Part shown: positions 35,405-44,629 of the stretch, one piece after another
Position numbering within the stretch: the first letter of the stretch is position 1
Layout of the letters: each line of letters begins with the position of its first letter
Assembly: GCA_035236585.1 (NCBI GenBank)
Contig: CP141132.1
Location: 25,875,445 to 25,939,444, forward strand
Reading direction: 5' to 3'
From: Warburgia ugandensis
Taxonomy: Eukaryota > Streptophyta > Magnoliopsida > Canellales > Canellaceae
Length of the DNA: 64,000 nucleotides
The notes under the pieces: model-generated
Seen by the model: the letters and a program-made list of their open reading frames with translations, nothing else
Databases searched by the model: none
What the model was told of the DNA's origin: nothing
Translations under genes and position numbers: made by a program

Positions 35405-37194
35405 TGTTAAGTGTTTAATTTTGGCTAAAAGACCCCTAGTTTAGCATTCAATTAGGTCATCTAATCATCCAAATTTCAAATTTTAACTTGATTATCTATC
35501 TAGACCTTAATCAACGGTTAGATAATCATTCGAGCTTATTAAAGGATTAATGTACAGTTTGATTATTCTAATTTAGTCTTTATTTTTGCAGATCAAAAAA
35601 AGGATGGTCGGATGGCTCAGATCTATGATTAACGGTGCAGATCAAGATGAGAAGAGTCCAAATTGGATAAGAATTACTAATGAGAAGAATCCTAAATTTG
35701 TAGAGGATAAAGTTTCTTAAAAGGGATTTATCTCTTCAAGGAAGGAGTTGGGAAGATAATGAAGGAGTGGAGAAAAACAAGGAGATGCAAAAGCTATAAA
35801 GAGAGGAAACCGTATTGGGGAGGGGGAGTTAGTTTTGAAGAGCTGAAGTTTTGGGTTGTCTTATTTTCAGTCTATTTTATTCATCATTTTTCTCTTCTTT
35901 GCCCAGTCTACTTTTCCTCCCTACCTTGCATCTTCTATCCTCCATTGTGCATCCATTTCCCAGCCCAACTCCTTGTCTACCTTGTCCAGCCTAGTCTCAG
36001 TTCTCTCCTCACACTCTCTCTTTCACGCACCACACCCTTCTCTTTCATTCTCCCTCTCTTGTTTCCATTGCACTTCCATACCTCTCCCAGCTTTCAACAC
36101 CCCAGCCATCACACCTCTGCTCAAGGCCTTTCACTTTGCCCCACCTTCCCTATTTCTCCACAATACAAACTCAGATCGGAAGAAAACACCAACCGCACAG
36201 CCTAGTCGCTCATGACCCAAGTCTGCTCACCCCAGCCTTTTCCACGTACTCCTGATCTTCGTCTCTCAATTCCCTTTTTTTTTCCCACCACTTACCAGTT
36301 TCTCTCCACTACCCAGACTGACCACCTTTCTTTCCCAGATCTCCTCCATGCACCTGGGTATCATTTCCTTCAGATCTTCCTTTTTCTACACTCGGCTAGC
36401 AACACACAAAGTCTGCGCACTAGTCCAAGCCCCCTTCATCTCCATCGTGCGTGGGTTCTATTCAACCCAGCATGCCCCTCTATCTCAGTCACGCATCCAC
36501 AGCTCCCATCTACTCCAACTTGTCCATCCTTGATTGCACCCAAGACCGACGGCCAATCTAGTCACCCTCTTGCTTTGGTTCCTCCAATCCAGACCAAACG
36601 CCCAGAAGGTAGACGCCCATCACCGCCTGCACCAGACAGCTTCCCCAGTCATTCCTCTTCACCGGCCAGTGCGAATGACAACTACTCTGGCCTGCCATCC
36701 CATATATTCCGGCGATTTCCTCCGGATCCATCTTATCCACCGGTCTTCTCCTTCGTTGGGGTTTTCTTGGTTTTTGTTAAAAACCAGAGTTTGAACAGAA
36801 TGATAGTTTTGCCCTTCATCTTTAAATGAAATGACAATTCTGTTCAATTCCATTAATTACATCTGTATCCCCATTTTATTTACATCTGTGTCCCTATTCC
36901 ATTTAAGCTTTATTTTATCCATCTTTTGACAGTGTTATCCAAGGACAATGCCATTCACGGACAGTGTGATTCAGAGATGTTTTGATTACTTTTATGTTGT
37001 TCTCTGAAATTGAAAGTTATTTAAAGTGCATCAATTGAATAAATCTGAATGATTATGCTAGTTTTGTTATTCTCTTCAAATTTCAAATAATTAAATTTTA
37101 TTAAAAACTCTAATTAAAGCGAGTCCCTGTGGGTTCGACTCGTACTTGCATAGCTATACTACAATAGCCCGGCAATGGCGCCAAAAACTTGTTG
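35405..37194 (+). repeat. 5' LTR of element A
   Basis: It starts TGTTAAGTGTTTAAT like the 3' LTR and is about 1.79 kb. The last ~26 bp are inverted together with the primer site (see the hairpin entry). It holds about 170 bp near 36460-36630 that the 3' LTR lacks. Open frames in the pyrimidine-rich part (35759-36829) encode only Ser/Pro/Leu/Phe low complexity and I do not regard them as genes. Confidence 0.88.
35794..35801 (+). promoter_or_regulatory. TATA box of the A 5' LTR
   Basis: CTATAAAG lies about 390 bp inside the LTR, followed by a long pyrimidine-rich leader. An equal box is at 42078-42085 in the 3' LTR. Confidence 0.5.
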
Positions 37195-37300
37195 ATGTTT
37201 TTTGCAAGTACACGAGCTATTGTAGTATAACTATGCAAGTACGGGTTGAACCCACAGGGACTTGCAAAGGAGTTTTGATAAAATTTAATTAAAAAAATCC
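37085..37300 (+). repeat. Inverted repeat enclosing a flipped LTR end and primer site
   Basis: Arms 37085-37168 and 37216-37300 are reverse complements; the inner 47 bp differ at only three positions. The 47-bp centre (37169-37215) is inverted relative to the expected structure. Read on the minus strand it gives the last 26 bp of the LTR (matching the 3' LTR end GAAAAACATCAACA), a short spacer and TGGCGCCATTGCCGG, the Asp-tRNA-type primer site. On the plus strand, the coding strand of this element, the primer site is therefore backwards. The left arm is the LTR end, so the leader carries an inverted copy of it. Confidence 0.85.
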
Positions 37301-37879
37301 AAACATTTTAAAAAAACAAAAAAACCCAGAAAAATAAAAATATATTAGGAATTGCATGTTAGGCATTTTTTACGTGCATATTTAATTTTTTTTAGTGCAT
37401 GACCACCTAATTTCCTAAAACTAGTACTTATTTCTATTTTTCTTTTTCAGGAAAACAGGAAAGGAGTGGAAATTGGCAAGTAAATCTTCATCAACATGAA
37501 ATTTTCCCTACTTTCCTAGATTAAAATTTTTTTTCTTTTAAGTGAAGCTTATAGTGAGGACCCTTGTAAACTGCATTTTCTATTTTCATTTTAAAGGGTT
37601 GTATAATACAGGGCAAGTGTGGGATAAGGTGGCCCACACTTGATCTTCATCAGTAACCCCACTGTAAGTTTTCTCACTCATTTAAATTCCTAGATTAGGG
37701 TTTGCATTTAGAGTAAATTTGCATTGTTTGGTAGGATAAATCATATAGAAAGCATCCTCTTATAATTGTTGCATTTTTAGGTTTTGCATTAGTTTATCGC
37801 TTTTATTTGCATCTTAGGACATAGTTACTGCTTTAAGGTGATATATATGCTGATCGAACTGCCATGGAGTGTGGAATTA

Positions 37880-38300
37880 ATTAGTAAGGGCACCCTACCC
37901 CCATAAAATCAAGGGTGGATTTCATCACCACTCCTTGGCCCACCAAGGATAATCACCTCAAGCGCGCTACCCTAGCCTTCAAATCAAATTAAAATCAATC
38001 AAAAGAAACCTATAGGGCTATCACATGCTCGTAGGACCCTCTTACTAAGACTCGATTTATTGTCACTCCAGTGGCTTTGGAGCACTGTGGTTATTGAGGG
38101 TTGTCTAATAGAGCCTCACTCTTCCCTCACCTCCTGTTGACGTTTGTGAGGTCTAAACGCCTCCTTACACGAAGGTTGTATTAATCACCTTGCGAAGAAC
38201 CTAAATGGTCAGCAATAATCAAGTCTAAAGGAGAGTAGGAGCGCTAAATTAGGCTAATTAAAAGCTTCATCCCCATACAATTTCAAGAAAATCAACATGC
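37880..38300 (+). repeat. Leader module shared with the giant chromovirus LTRs
   Basis: The stretch matches LTR copy C at about 11760-12130 in the same orientation, and B and E in their sense orientation. Shared landmarks include TTAATTAGTAAGGGC, CTTGGCCCA, TTAAAATCAAT, CACTCTAGTG/CACTCCAGTG, TTGACGTTTSTGAGGTCT and ACGCCTCCTTACA. Identity is best (about 75% by eye) at 38040-38170. In both families it lies downstream of the TATA box in the untranslated leader. Coding capacity is not evident. Confidence 0.75.
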
Positions 38301-38452
38301 TACTTATTAGCCTTAAGGATTATATTGTGTCCTTTGTTTGTTCATCTTTCTAGGAAATAGGTTGCATCATGTAGGTTAGTTCTCATTAAAAAGAAAAAAA
38401 AAAACGAGGAGCCTATCAAGAAGGGGATAAATTTCATAGATTAGATGCATAG

Positions 38453-39712
38453 ATGGATCGGTTAGATCTTATGGAAAGTCAATTGCGTAGGCTAATCGCT
38501 TCTAGGAAAGTTGCACCACAACCTCAATACCATAATGACTATACCTATTCTGAGCATCCATATTCCACCCCTTCCTGGCCCCCATCAAGCTCCACATTCA
38601 ATGAATACTATCAGGAGCCAATGGATGCACCTGATGCATTCACATACCCTATCAATTTTTATTCTAAGACAAATTATCAAGACTCTAATGGATGTCCTAG
38701 GCATCATGAACAACCATGGTCTCAGGATTACCAATATCAGGAAGAACCACAATGGTCTCACCCTGGTCAGTACTACCATGATTATTCAAAATATCAGGGC
38801 CAACCATCATGTGTTCAGCCTGCTCAGTCCTTTTTCAGTACCTCAATGCCACAACAATACCAACCCTATGAGTCATTTCCTCTACAAGAAGAACCACTAT
38901 TAGATGAAAACCTACAACATATAGCACAAGGGAATCAGGAAATAAGACAAATGATGGAGGATTATACTGAGGAAATAAAACGAGGGATGGAGTAATTTGA
39001 GGCAAAACTGAAACAAATTAGGGGGAATATAGAGTCACTTATTCTTGATACTAGGATGGAAATTTCTTATGATGCTTATGAGTCACAAAGTCTACAACCA
39101 TCCTTAGAAATCTCCAACTTTGATATACGTGAGTCATGTTCTGATTCTGATTATGAAGAGACTTCCATTGATGAAGAGCATAACACTTTCGAAAAATCCA
39201 ACCCTAATCCTCTAGATGTGTGTCCCACCTATTTGTATGACTCTGATGAAGACACATCTATTGAGGAGATGCCTGAGTTGTTGGATACTATGCCTCTAAT
39301 GGACACTTCTAGAATGCAAGCTAAAGTAGATCATCCTAAGCATGAAATTCAAATTGGGCCTTTCAATGTAGAAGATGTACCTGATTGGGACCTAGCAGCC
39401 TTATTTGAACAAACATCAGATGATAATATAGGCCCAGTTGCTACCGTACCTGTGCTTAAAGTAGAGTCAATTGATACGCATCAACCTACTATAGGGTACA
39501 CATTAGAAGATAACCAGGGTTTAAGCCAAACCTTGTCCCTGCCTCTAGTAATACAAGAACAATCTATTAGAGAAGGGCAGAGTCGGGTTATTACCCTAGT
39601 TCGGGACAATGATAAAGACACAAAGGAAAATGATAAACTAAATAGAATGGTCATTATGATCCCTCAATTTGGTCAAGGTTGTCACCATATGGTCCACGGA
39701 ATTACACGGTAG
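38453..39712 (+). pseudogene. Unrecognised 420-codon ORF of element A with one internal stop
   Basis: One frame runs from the ATG at 38453 (MDRLDLMESQLRRLIAS) to the TAG at 39710, broken only by a TAA at 38993-38995. The first part is rich in Tyr, Pro, Gln and Ser with YQEP, YQGQP and QQYQPY patches, as in the C-terminal part of Athila Gag. The middle (38900-39060) is a charged likely coiled coil (GNQEIRQMMEDYTEEIKR, EAKLKQIRGNIESL). The last part is strongly acidic (DSDYEETSIDEEHN, DSDEDTSIEEMPEL). No zinc knuckle, protease or RT motif is visible. A Gag-like structural role is a guess. The single stop in a long frame suggests recent coding constraint. Confidence 0.6.
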
Positions 39713-39752
39713 TTCATGCAGTTATTGTGTTACCCTCACCTCATTTTTGGAG

Positions 39753-39915
39753 GTGGAGCAATTATATTGACTACCGTGAAATATTAAAGGTGGGGGATCA
39801 TCAATATGGTCCCACTACCCTCACAATTGCGGTGATCTACTGTATTATATTCATATCACCACCTAAGATTTCAAGGTGGAGGCCATATATAGATTACCGT
39901 GAAATTCTAAAGTGG
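39753..39915 (+). repeat. ~130-bp internal duplication after the element A ORF
   Basis: TATATTGACTACCGTGAAAT (39754) recurs as TATATAGATTACCGTGAAAT (39884), each followed by a TAAAG-GTGG-like block. The flanking CACC and ATGGTCC motifs also repeat. It lies just before the conserved GGGAGGCAACCC block. Confidence 0.6.
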
Positions 39916-39970
39916 CGTGAGATAAAGCTAACCCAGTTAGCTCTAGGGTTAGGAAGATAGGTTAGGTAAT

Positions 39971-40018
39971 GTCTCGCTGAGGACGTTAAACTTAGCGCTT
40001 TTTGGGAGGCAACCCAAG
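39971..40018 (+). other. Conserved Athila/Tat block GCGCTTTTTGGGAGGCAACCC region
   Basis: The bases GACGTTAAACTTAGCGCTT followed by TTTGGGAGGCAACCCAAG match a block that I know as recurrent downstream of the coding part of Athila/Tat elements in plants. It gives the plus orientation of element A and its lineage. A second hallmark, GGACAATGTTTCATTCAGG then TTGGGGGG, follows at 40075-40105. Confidence 0.7.
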
Positions 40019-40108
40019 GGTCTAGAGTTTACATCTCTCAACTTTCATATAGAATCCTATGTTTTCAAACATTAGGGACAATGTTTCATTCAGGTTGGGG
40101 GGTGTAGA

Positions 40109-41671
40109 TGCACTAGAGATTTTGAGTTTTCTTGAAAAAAAAAAATTTGAAATTTTTTTGAAAAAAACAAAAAGTTTTTAAAGTAGAGTTCCCTTACTGT
40201 GGTGAGAACTGAATGTCAGAATTTAGTAAATATACTATTTTCACCTCTTAATGGGAATGCATATGATTAGTTTTGCATGTCATTCATGAGTTGAAGCATT
40301 TTATGAAAGCTACTTCTCGGAAACCATTTACACACAGCACATAATCAAGACTAATATAGAGGTATGACTTAGAGACCCTGAGAAAAATTAGTGGAGACCT
40401 ATAACCTAGTGAGACTTGAGACTATCTTCTTTTAGAGAGTTATACGTAATTCCTTGATTTCTTCAGTGTACATGCATTAGTGTGATCCTGTTATCCTTGT
40501 TTTGGTTAACCATCAAGAATAAAGACGAGTAATAGCTTTAATTCCAGAAATTTATTGAATCTGATAGGCTTTAAGAAACCTAGGAAATGATATAGGCCAG
40601 CCTTGCTCAGCCTAGAGACATAAAGCCTACCTAATATAATATACCACTAAGTAGCCTTTTGAACCTATTATTAAGCATTTTCTTTCTTAAACCCATTCAC
40701 CTTAACCTAGAATAACCCATTAAAATAAATAACCATTACCCATCTTCAAAATGAGTAGAGTAGAAAAAAATTCAAAAATAGGACAAAAAGTCAAAAAAGT
40801 GAGAAAAAGAATTAAATGTCTTTCTTCCAAAAAAAAAAAAAAAAGAGAAAAAAGAAAAGAAAAGAAAGACCAAAGTCTGAAGGAGAAATTCACTTCTAGA
40901 ACAAACCCAAAAGAAAAGTTGTCCTATCAGATATTCATTGAAGACATCTACTCAATTTTGAACCTTTGAAATCTTTATACCTCTCTTTTCTAAACCTGTC
41001 CTAAGCCTACATTTTGTCCTAGTTAAAGACCTATTGATCTTAGGTGGACATAGCCTTAAAGAGGAGATAAAAAGAAAGAATTAAGGTGAAAGACCCCTCA
41101 TATTCTTAATGTTAACATCCACTCATATGGATCACTTTCCTTTGTCTCATGAGCGTTAAAAAGAATTATGTGAACCATCAGTTTGTTGGATTCGGTCACA
41201 TAATGAGAGGAATATGTTAAACCCCTTATTTGAGAGTTTATTTCTGAGCGTATCCCTGTGAGGATTTGAGGTCAAGGCATATTTCCAATGGGATGTAAGC
41301 ATATCCAATTAGAAGTTAAGATTTATGTGACTATACACACACATATGCACTCTGAGAAATAGCTCAAATAAAATATCTTTAATATGTGTATGATGTGTAA
41401 AATTGTCAAATCCTCTTCATTAAGTTGTAAAAAACTAGTCAATTTGCTAATGAATGAGGATTCTCTGAGATAAAATAGGGAACCCGACTTTATTGAATTT
41501 TGTGGGTATATTCACTGCAAACCCTCACGAGGCATAACTCGTCCACTGGGGTAACCTAGGGGTTCAAGGGCTTGTTGCATGTGCCAAATGCAATCGTGAG
41601 TATCTACGAAAGTGGCATCTTGTACCAGTTTTGTAGAATAATTGTCTGCATGTTTTGCTCGAGACTAGCAA
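40109..41671 (+). other. Noncoding 3' region of element A
   Basis: No gene. It contains poly(A)-rich low-complexity patches (40130-40165, 40750-40875), which yield a Lys-rich open frame (40751-40969) that I do not regard as real. Athila/Tat elements commonly have a long untranslated region here. Confidence 0.6.
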
Positions 41672-41688
41672 AATGCTGGTTGGGGGTG
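41672..41688 (+). other. Polypurine tract of element A
   Basis: AATGCTGGTTGGGGGTG directly precedes the TGTTAAGT start of the 3' LTR. The GGGGG core is typical of Athila/Tat polypurine tracts. Confidence 0.6.
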
Positions 41689-43339
41689 TGTTAAGTGTTT
41701 AATTTTGGCTAAAAGACCCCTAGTTTAGCATTCAATTAGGTCATCTAATCGTCCAAATTTCAATTTTTAACTTGATTATCTATCTAGACCTTAATCAACG
41801 GTTAGATAATCATTCGAGCTTATTAAAGGATTAATGTACGGTTTGATTATTCTAATTTAGTCTTTATTTTTGCAGATCAAAAAAAGGATGGTCGGATGGC
41901 TTAGATATATGATTAATGGTGCAGATCAAGATGAGAAGAGTCCAAATTGGATAAGAATTACTAATGAGAAGAATCTTAAATTTGTAGAGGATACAGTTTC
42001 CTAAAAGGGATTTATCTCTTCAAGGAAGGAGTTGGGAAGATAATGATGGAGTGGAGAAAAACAAGGAGATGCAAAAGCTATAAAGAGAGGAAACCGTATT
42101 GGGGAGGGGGAGTTAGTTTTGGAGAGTTGACGTTTTGGGTTGTCTTCTTTTCAGTCTATTTTATTCATCATTTTTCTCTTCTTTGCCCAGTCTACTTTTC
42201 CTCCCTACCTTGCATCTTCTATCCTCCATTGTGCATCCATTTCCCAACCCGACTCGTTGTCTGCCTTGTCTAGCCTGGTCTCAGTTCTCTCCTCACACTC
42301 TCTCTTTCACGCACCGTACCCTTCTCTTTCATTCTCCCTCTCTTGTTTCCATTGCACTTCCATACCTCTCCCATCTTTCAACAGCCCAGCCATCACACCT
42401 CCGCTCAAGGCCTTTCACTTTGCCCCACCTTCCCTGTTTCTCCACAGTACAAACCCAGATCGGAAGAAAACACCAACCACACAGCCTAGTCGCGCATGAC
42501 CCAAGTCTGCTCACCCCAACCTTTTCTACGTACTCCCGATCTTCGTCTCTCAATTCCCTTTTTTTTTCCCACCGCTTACCATTTTCTCTCCACTACCCAG
42601 ACTGGCCACCTTTCTTTCCTAGATCTCCTCCACGCATCTGGGTGTCATTTCCTTCAAATCTTCCTTTTTCTACACTCGGTTAGCAACACACAAAGTTTGT
42701 GCACCAGTCCAAGTCCCCTTCATCTCCATCATGCCTGGGTTCTGTTCAACGCCTGCACCAGACGGCTTCCCCAGTCGTTCCTCTTCACCGGCCAGTGCGA
42801 ATGACATCTACTTCGGCCTGCCATCCCATCTATTCCGGTGATTTCCTCCGAATTCATCTTCTCCACCAGTCTTCTCCTTCGTTGGGGTTTTCCTGGTTTT
42901 TGTTAAAAACCGGAGTTTGAACAGAATGACAGTTTTGCCCTTCATCTTTAAATGAAATGACAATTCTGTTCAATTCCATTAATTACATCTGTGTCCCCTA
43001 TTTAATGACATCTGTATCCCCATTTTATTTACATATGTGTCCCTATTCCATTTAAGCTTTATTTTATCCATCTTTTGACAGTGTTATCCAGGGACAATGC
43101 CATTCATGGACAGTGTCATTCAAAGATGTTTTTATTACTTTTATGTTTTTCTCTAAAATTGAAAGTTATTTAAAGTGCATCAATTGAATAAATCTGAATG
43201 ATTATGCTAGTTTTATTATTCTCTTCAAATTTCAAATAATTAAATTTTAAAACTCCAATTAAAGCGAGTCCCTATGGGTTCGACCCGTACTTGCATAGCT
43301 ATACTACAATAGCCCATGCACTTGCGAAAAACATCAACA
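41689..43339 (+). repeat. 3' LTR of element A
   Basis: It runs from TGTTAAGTG to GAAAAACATCAACA, 1651 bp, and is followed by the GTTTT duplication. Unlike the 5' LTR its terminal 26 bp are in the normal orientation. It has lost about 170 bp near 42748. TATA box at 42078-42085. Confidence 0.9.
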
Positions 43340-43344
43340 GTTTT

Positions 43345-43393
43345 GTATATCAGAGAATTCAAAACAATATGGATTGTGAGATTTGTGAAATTT
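43345..43393 (-). repeat. 5' LTR of element B, part 2 (truncated)
   Basis: After the second GTTTT copy the sequence resumes the B LTR (GTATATCAGAGAATTCAAAA, compare 27438-27460). Similarity stops near 43393, where Athila integrase sequence begins. The outer ~760 bp of this LTR are missing. Confidence 0.8.
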
Positions 43394-44155
43394 GTATTCA
43401 TCTCTTCTATGTGCTTCCAACTCTTGAAGTTGGAATTCCTACGAGTCCTAACCTTGTCATGATCAAAGTTGAGCTGTTTACTTGCCTAATATACTTTATG
43501 CTCTAGCTCAGTTGGTAGATGATAAGCTTTTCCAGACAGTAGACATTATTTGGACATTCCAATAAGGGTCTTATATGCTCTTGTATAATTTTAGAGCACA
43601 TCAATTAGTATAAGAGACCAATCTTTTCTACTAGAGTTCACCATTTTTCTCTAGTATGTGCTTAATTTCCCTATTTGATACCTCAACTTACTTACTAGTC
43701 TGGGGATGGTAAGCATTGCAACTCTGTGAATTTTTCCATATTTCTTCATGAGGGTTCCGATTGGACAAATGCTTTCCTCCACCACTGATAAAAGCACTGG
43801 AGTACTAATGCATGAAAAGATATTATCTCTTAAAAACTTGACCACCACCTTGTGTTCATTTGTCTTATACGCTAGTGTCTCTACCCATTTGGACATGTAG
43901 TCCACTCTCACTAGGGTGTATAGGTTTCTAAAAGAGATAGGTAAGGGACCAATCAAATCAATAGCCCTAGCATCAAAATTTTCAACTATTAAGATTGGGT
44001 TCAATGCCATCATGTCCCTTTTCCCCATGTTCCCTAACTTGAGGTAGTGATCACATGCTTTACAATAATGTAAGAATCATTAAAAATAATGTGCCAGTAA
44101 AATCTACACTACAATATCATTGCAGTAGTCTTCATTACACTATCATGACCCCTGA
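43394..44155 (-). pseudogene. Integrase fragment of an Athila-lineage element
   Basis: Minus-strand translation runs from 44155: zinc-finger part CKACDHYLKLGNMGKRD, core DARAIDLIGPLPISF with the first Asp, LVRVDYMSKWVE, NEHKVVVKFLRDNIFS, then, after a frameshift, AYHPQTSK and VEVSNREIKHILEKN with the final Glu region. Next come KTLIGMSK, AYHLPTELEHKVYWASKQLN and WKHIEEMN near 43400. These blocks are characteristic of Athila/Tat integrase. The second catalytic Asp block is degraded (VEESICPIGTL). The fragment is cut on its left by the B LTR remnant. The RT fragment at 49940-50777 could come from the same element. Confidence 0.85.
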
Positions 44156-44629
44156 TAATATTCAATTTTGAATAAATAGTACCCAATTAGTAGTCCATGT
44201 ATTATAAATTGTAAGGAATTATTCTAGGGTATTACCAAAAGTCATGATGCATGCATTTTTCAACTCATGGTTCAAAAGCTTGATATTTTATAGGTTCAAA
44301 AGCTAATCTAGAGTAAGTATGTTAATGATAAAGTTTTCTAGGTATTAATTAGGGTTTTTTATCTTTTATCAAAATTCAAAGGATGATTCAACAGCTGAGA
44401 TCTCTTCAGATGAGAATCAATTATCTACATCAAACTAGAGAGCAAGGACTTATTCCCTATCATTCCAAAGTTCAAGTAAGGGACAAAACAAGTAGATTAG
44501 CCTAAGAAAACATTTGGAAGAGTTTAAGGTGACTATAAATGGCTTCATTCAAAATCCATGCAATTCCACCACCTTTGCATGAGAATTCAAGCCATGAAGA
44601 AATAACTAAGAAAATTCAGGCCAAGTAAG
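44156..44629. other. Unassigned DNA left of the solo LTR
   Basis: No gene is recognised. The sequence reads straight on at 47147 once the solo LTR and one GTAAG copy are removed. Confidence 0.5.

Larger units (their letters stand above)
35405..43339 (+). mobile_element. Non-autonomous LTR retrotransposon (element A), Athila/Tat-related LARD
   Basis: A 7.9-kb element with TG...CA LTRs flanked by a perfect 5-bp duplication GTTTT (35400-35404 and 43340-43344). The interrupted B LTR continues across it. The LTRs are about 97% alike by eye over the first 400 bp, so it is younger than B. It has a TGGCGCC-type primer site, as in Athila/Tat elements, and the block GCGCTTTTTGGGAGGCAACCC near the end of its coding part. 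There is no RT, RNase H or integrase. The internal region holds a hairpin leader, one 420-codon frame and about 2 kb of noncoding sequence. This makes it a large retrotransposon derivative that must borrow enzymes. Confidence 0.88.
23649..43393 (-). mobile_element. Ty3/gypsy chromovirus (element B), Tekay/Del-like, split by element A
   Basis: On the minus strand the parts run: 5' LTR (43393-43345 and 35404-32709), Met-tRNA primer site, gag, protease, RT, RNase H, integrase with chromodomain-like tail, polypurine tract, 3' LTR (28233-23649). Gag to RNase H lie mostly in one frame, so the original gene was a single gag-pol frame. Now frameshifts and stops make it inactive. LTRs of 4.6 kb are longer than the 4.5-kb internal region. 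Very long LTRs and the Met primer site fit the Tekay/Del chromoviruses; the clade name is inference. The outer end of the 5' LTR is lost at 43393, so no target duplication can be read. Confidence 0.88.

Noticed and set aside
35759-36829. Overlapping open frames of 119-205 codons in the element A 5' LTR (and 42043-42920 in the 3' LTR)
   Set aside because: They lie in a pyrimidine-rich LTR stretch in several frames at once and encode only Ser/Pro/Leu/Phe low complexity.
37191-37262. TGTTGATGTTTTTTGCAAG at 37190 as the start of another small LTR element
   Set aside because: The stretch is exactly the reverse complement of the element A LTR end and primer site and is explained by inversion between the arms.
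40751-40969. Lys-rich 72-codon open frame
   Set aside because: It arises from an A-rich low-complexity stretch in the noncoding 3' region of element A.
43500-43525. tRNA-like A-box (TAGCTCAGTTGGTAG) on the plus strand
   Set aside because: No matching B-box or cloverleaf follows, and the minus strand here codes AYHLPTELEHK of an Athila integrase, so the resemblance is chance.
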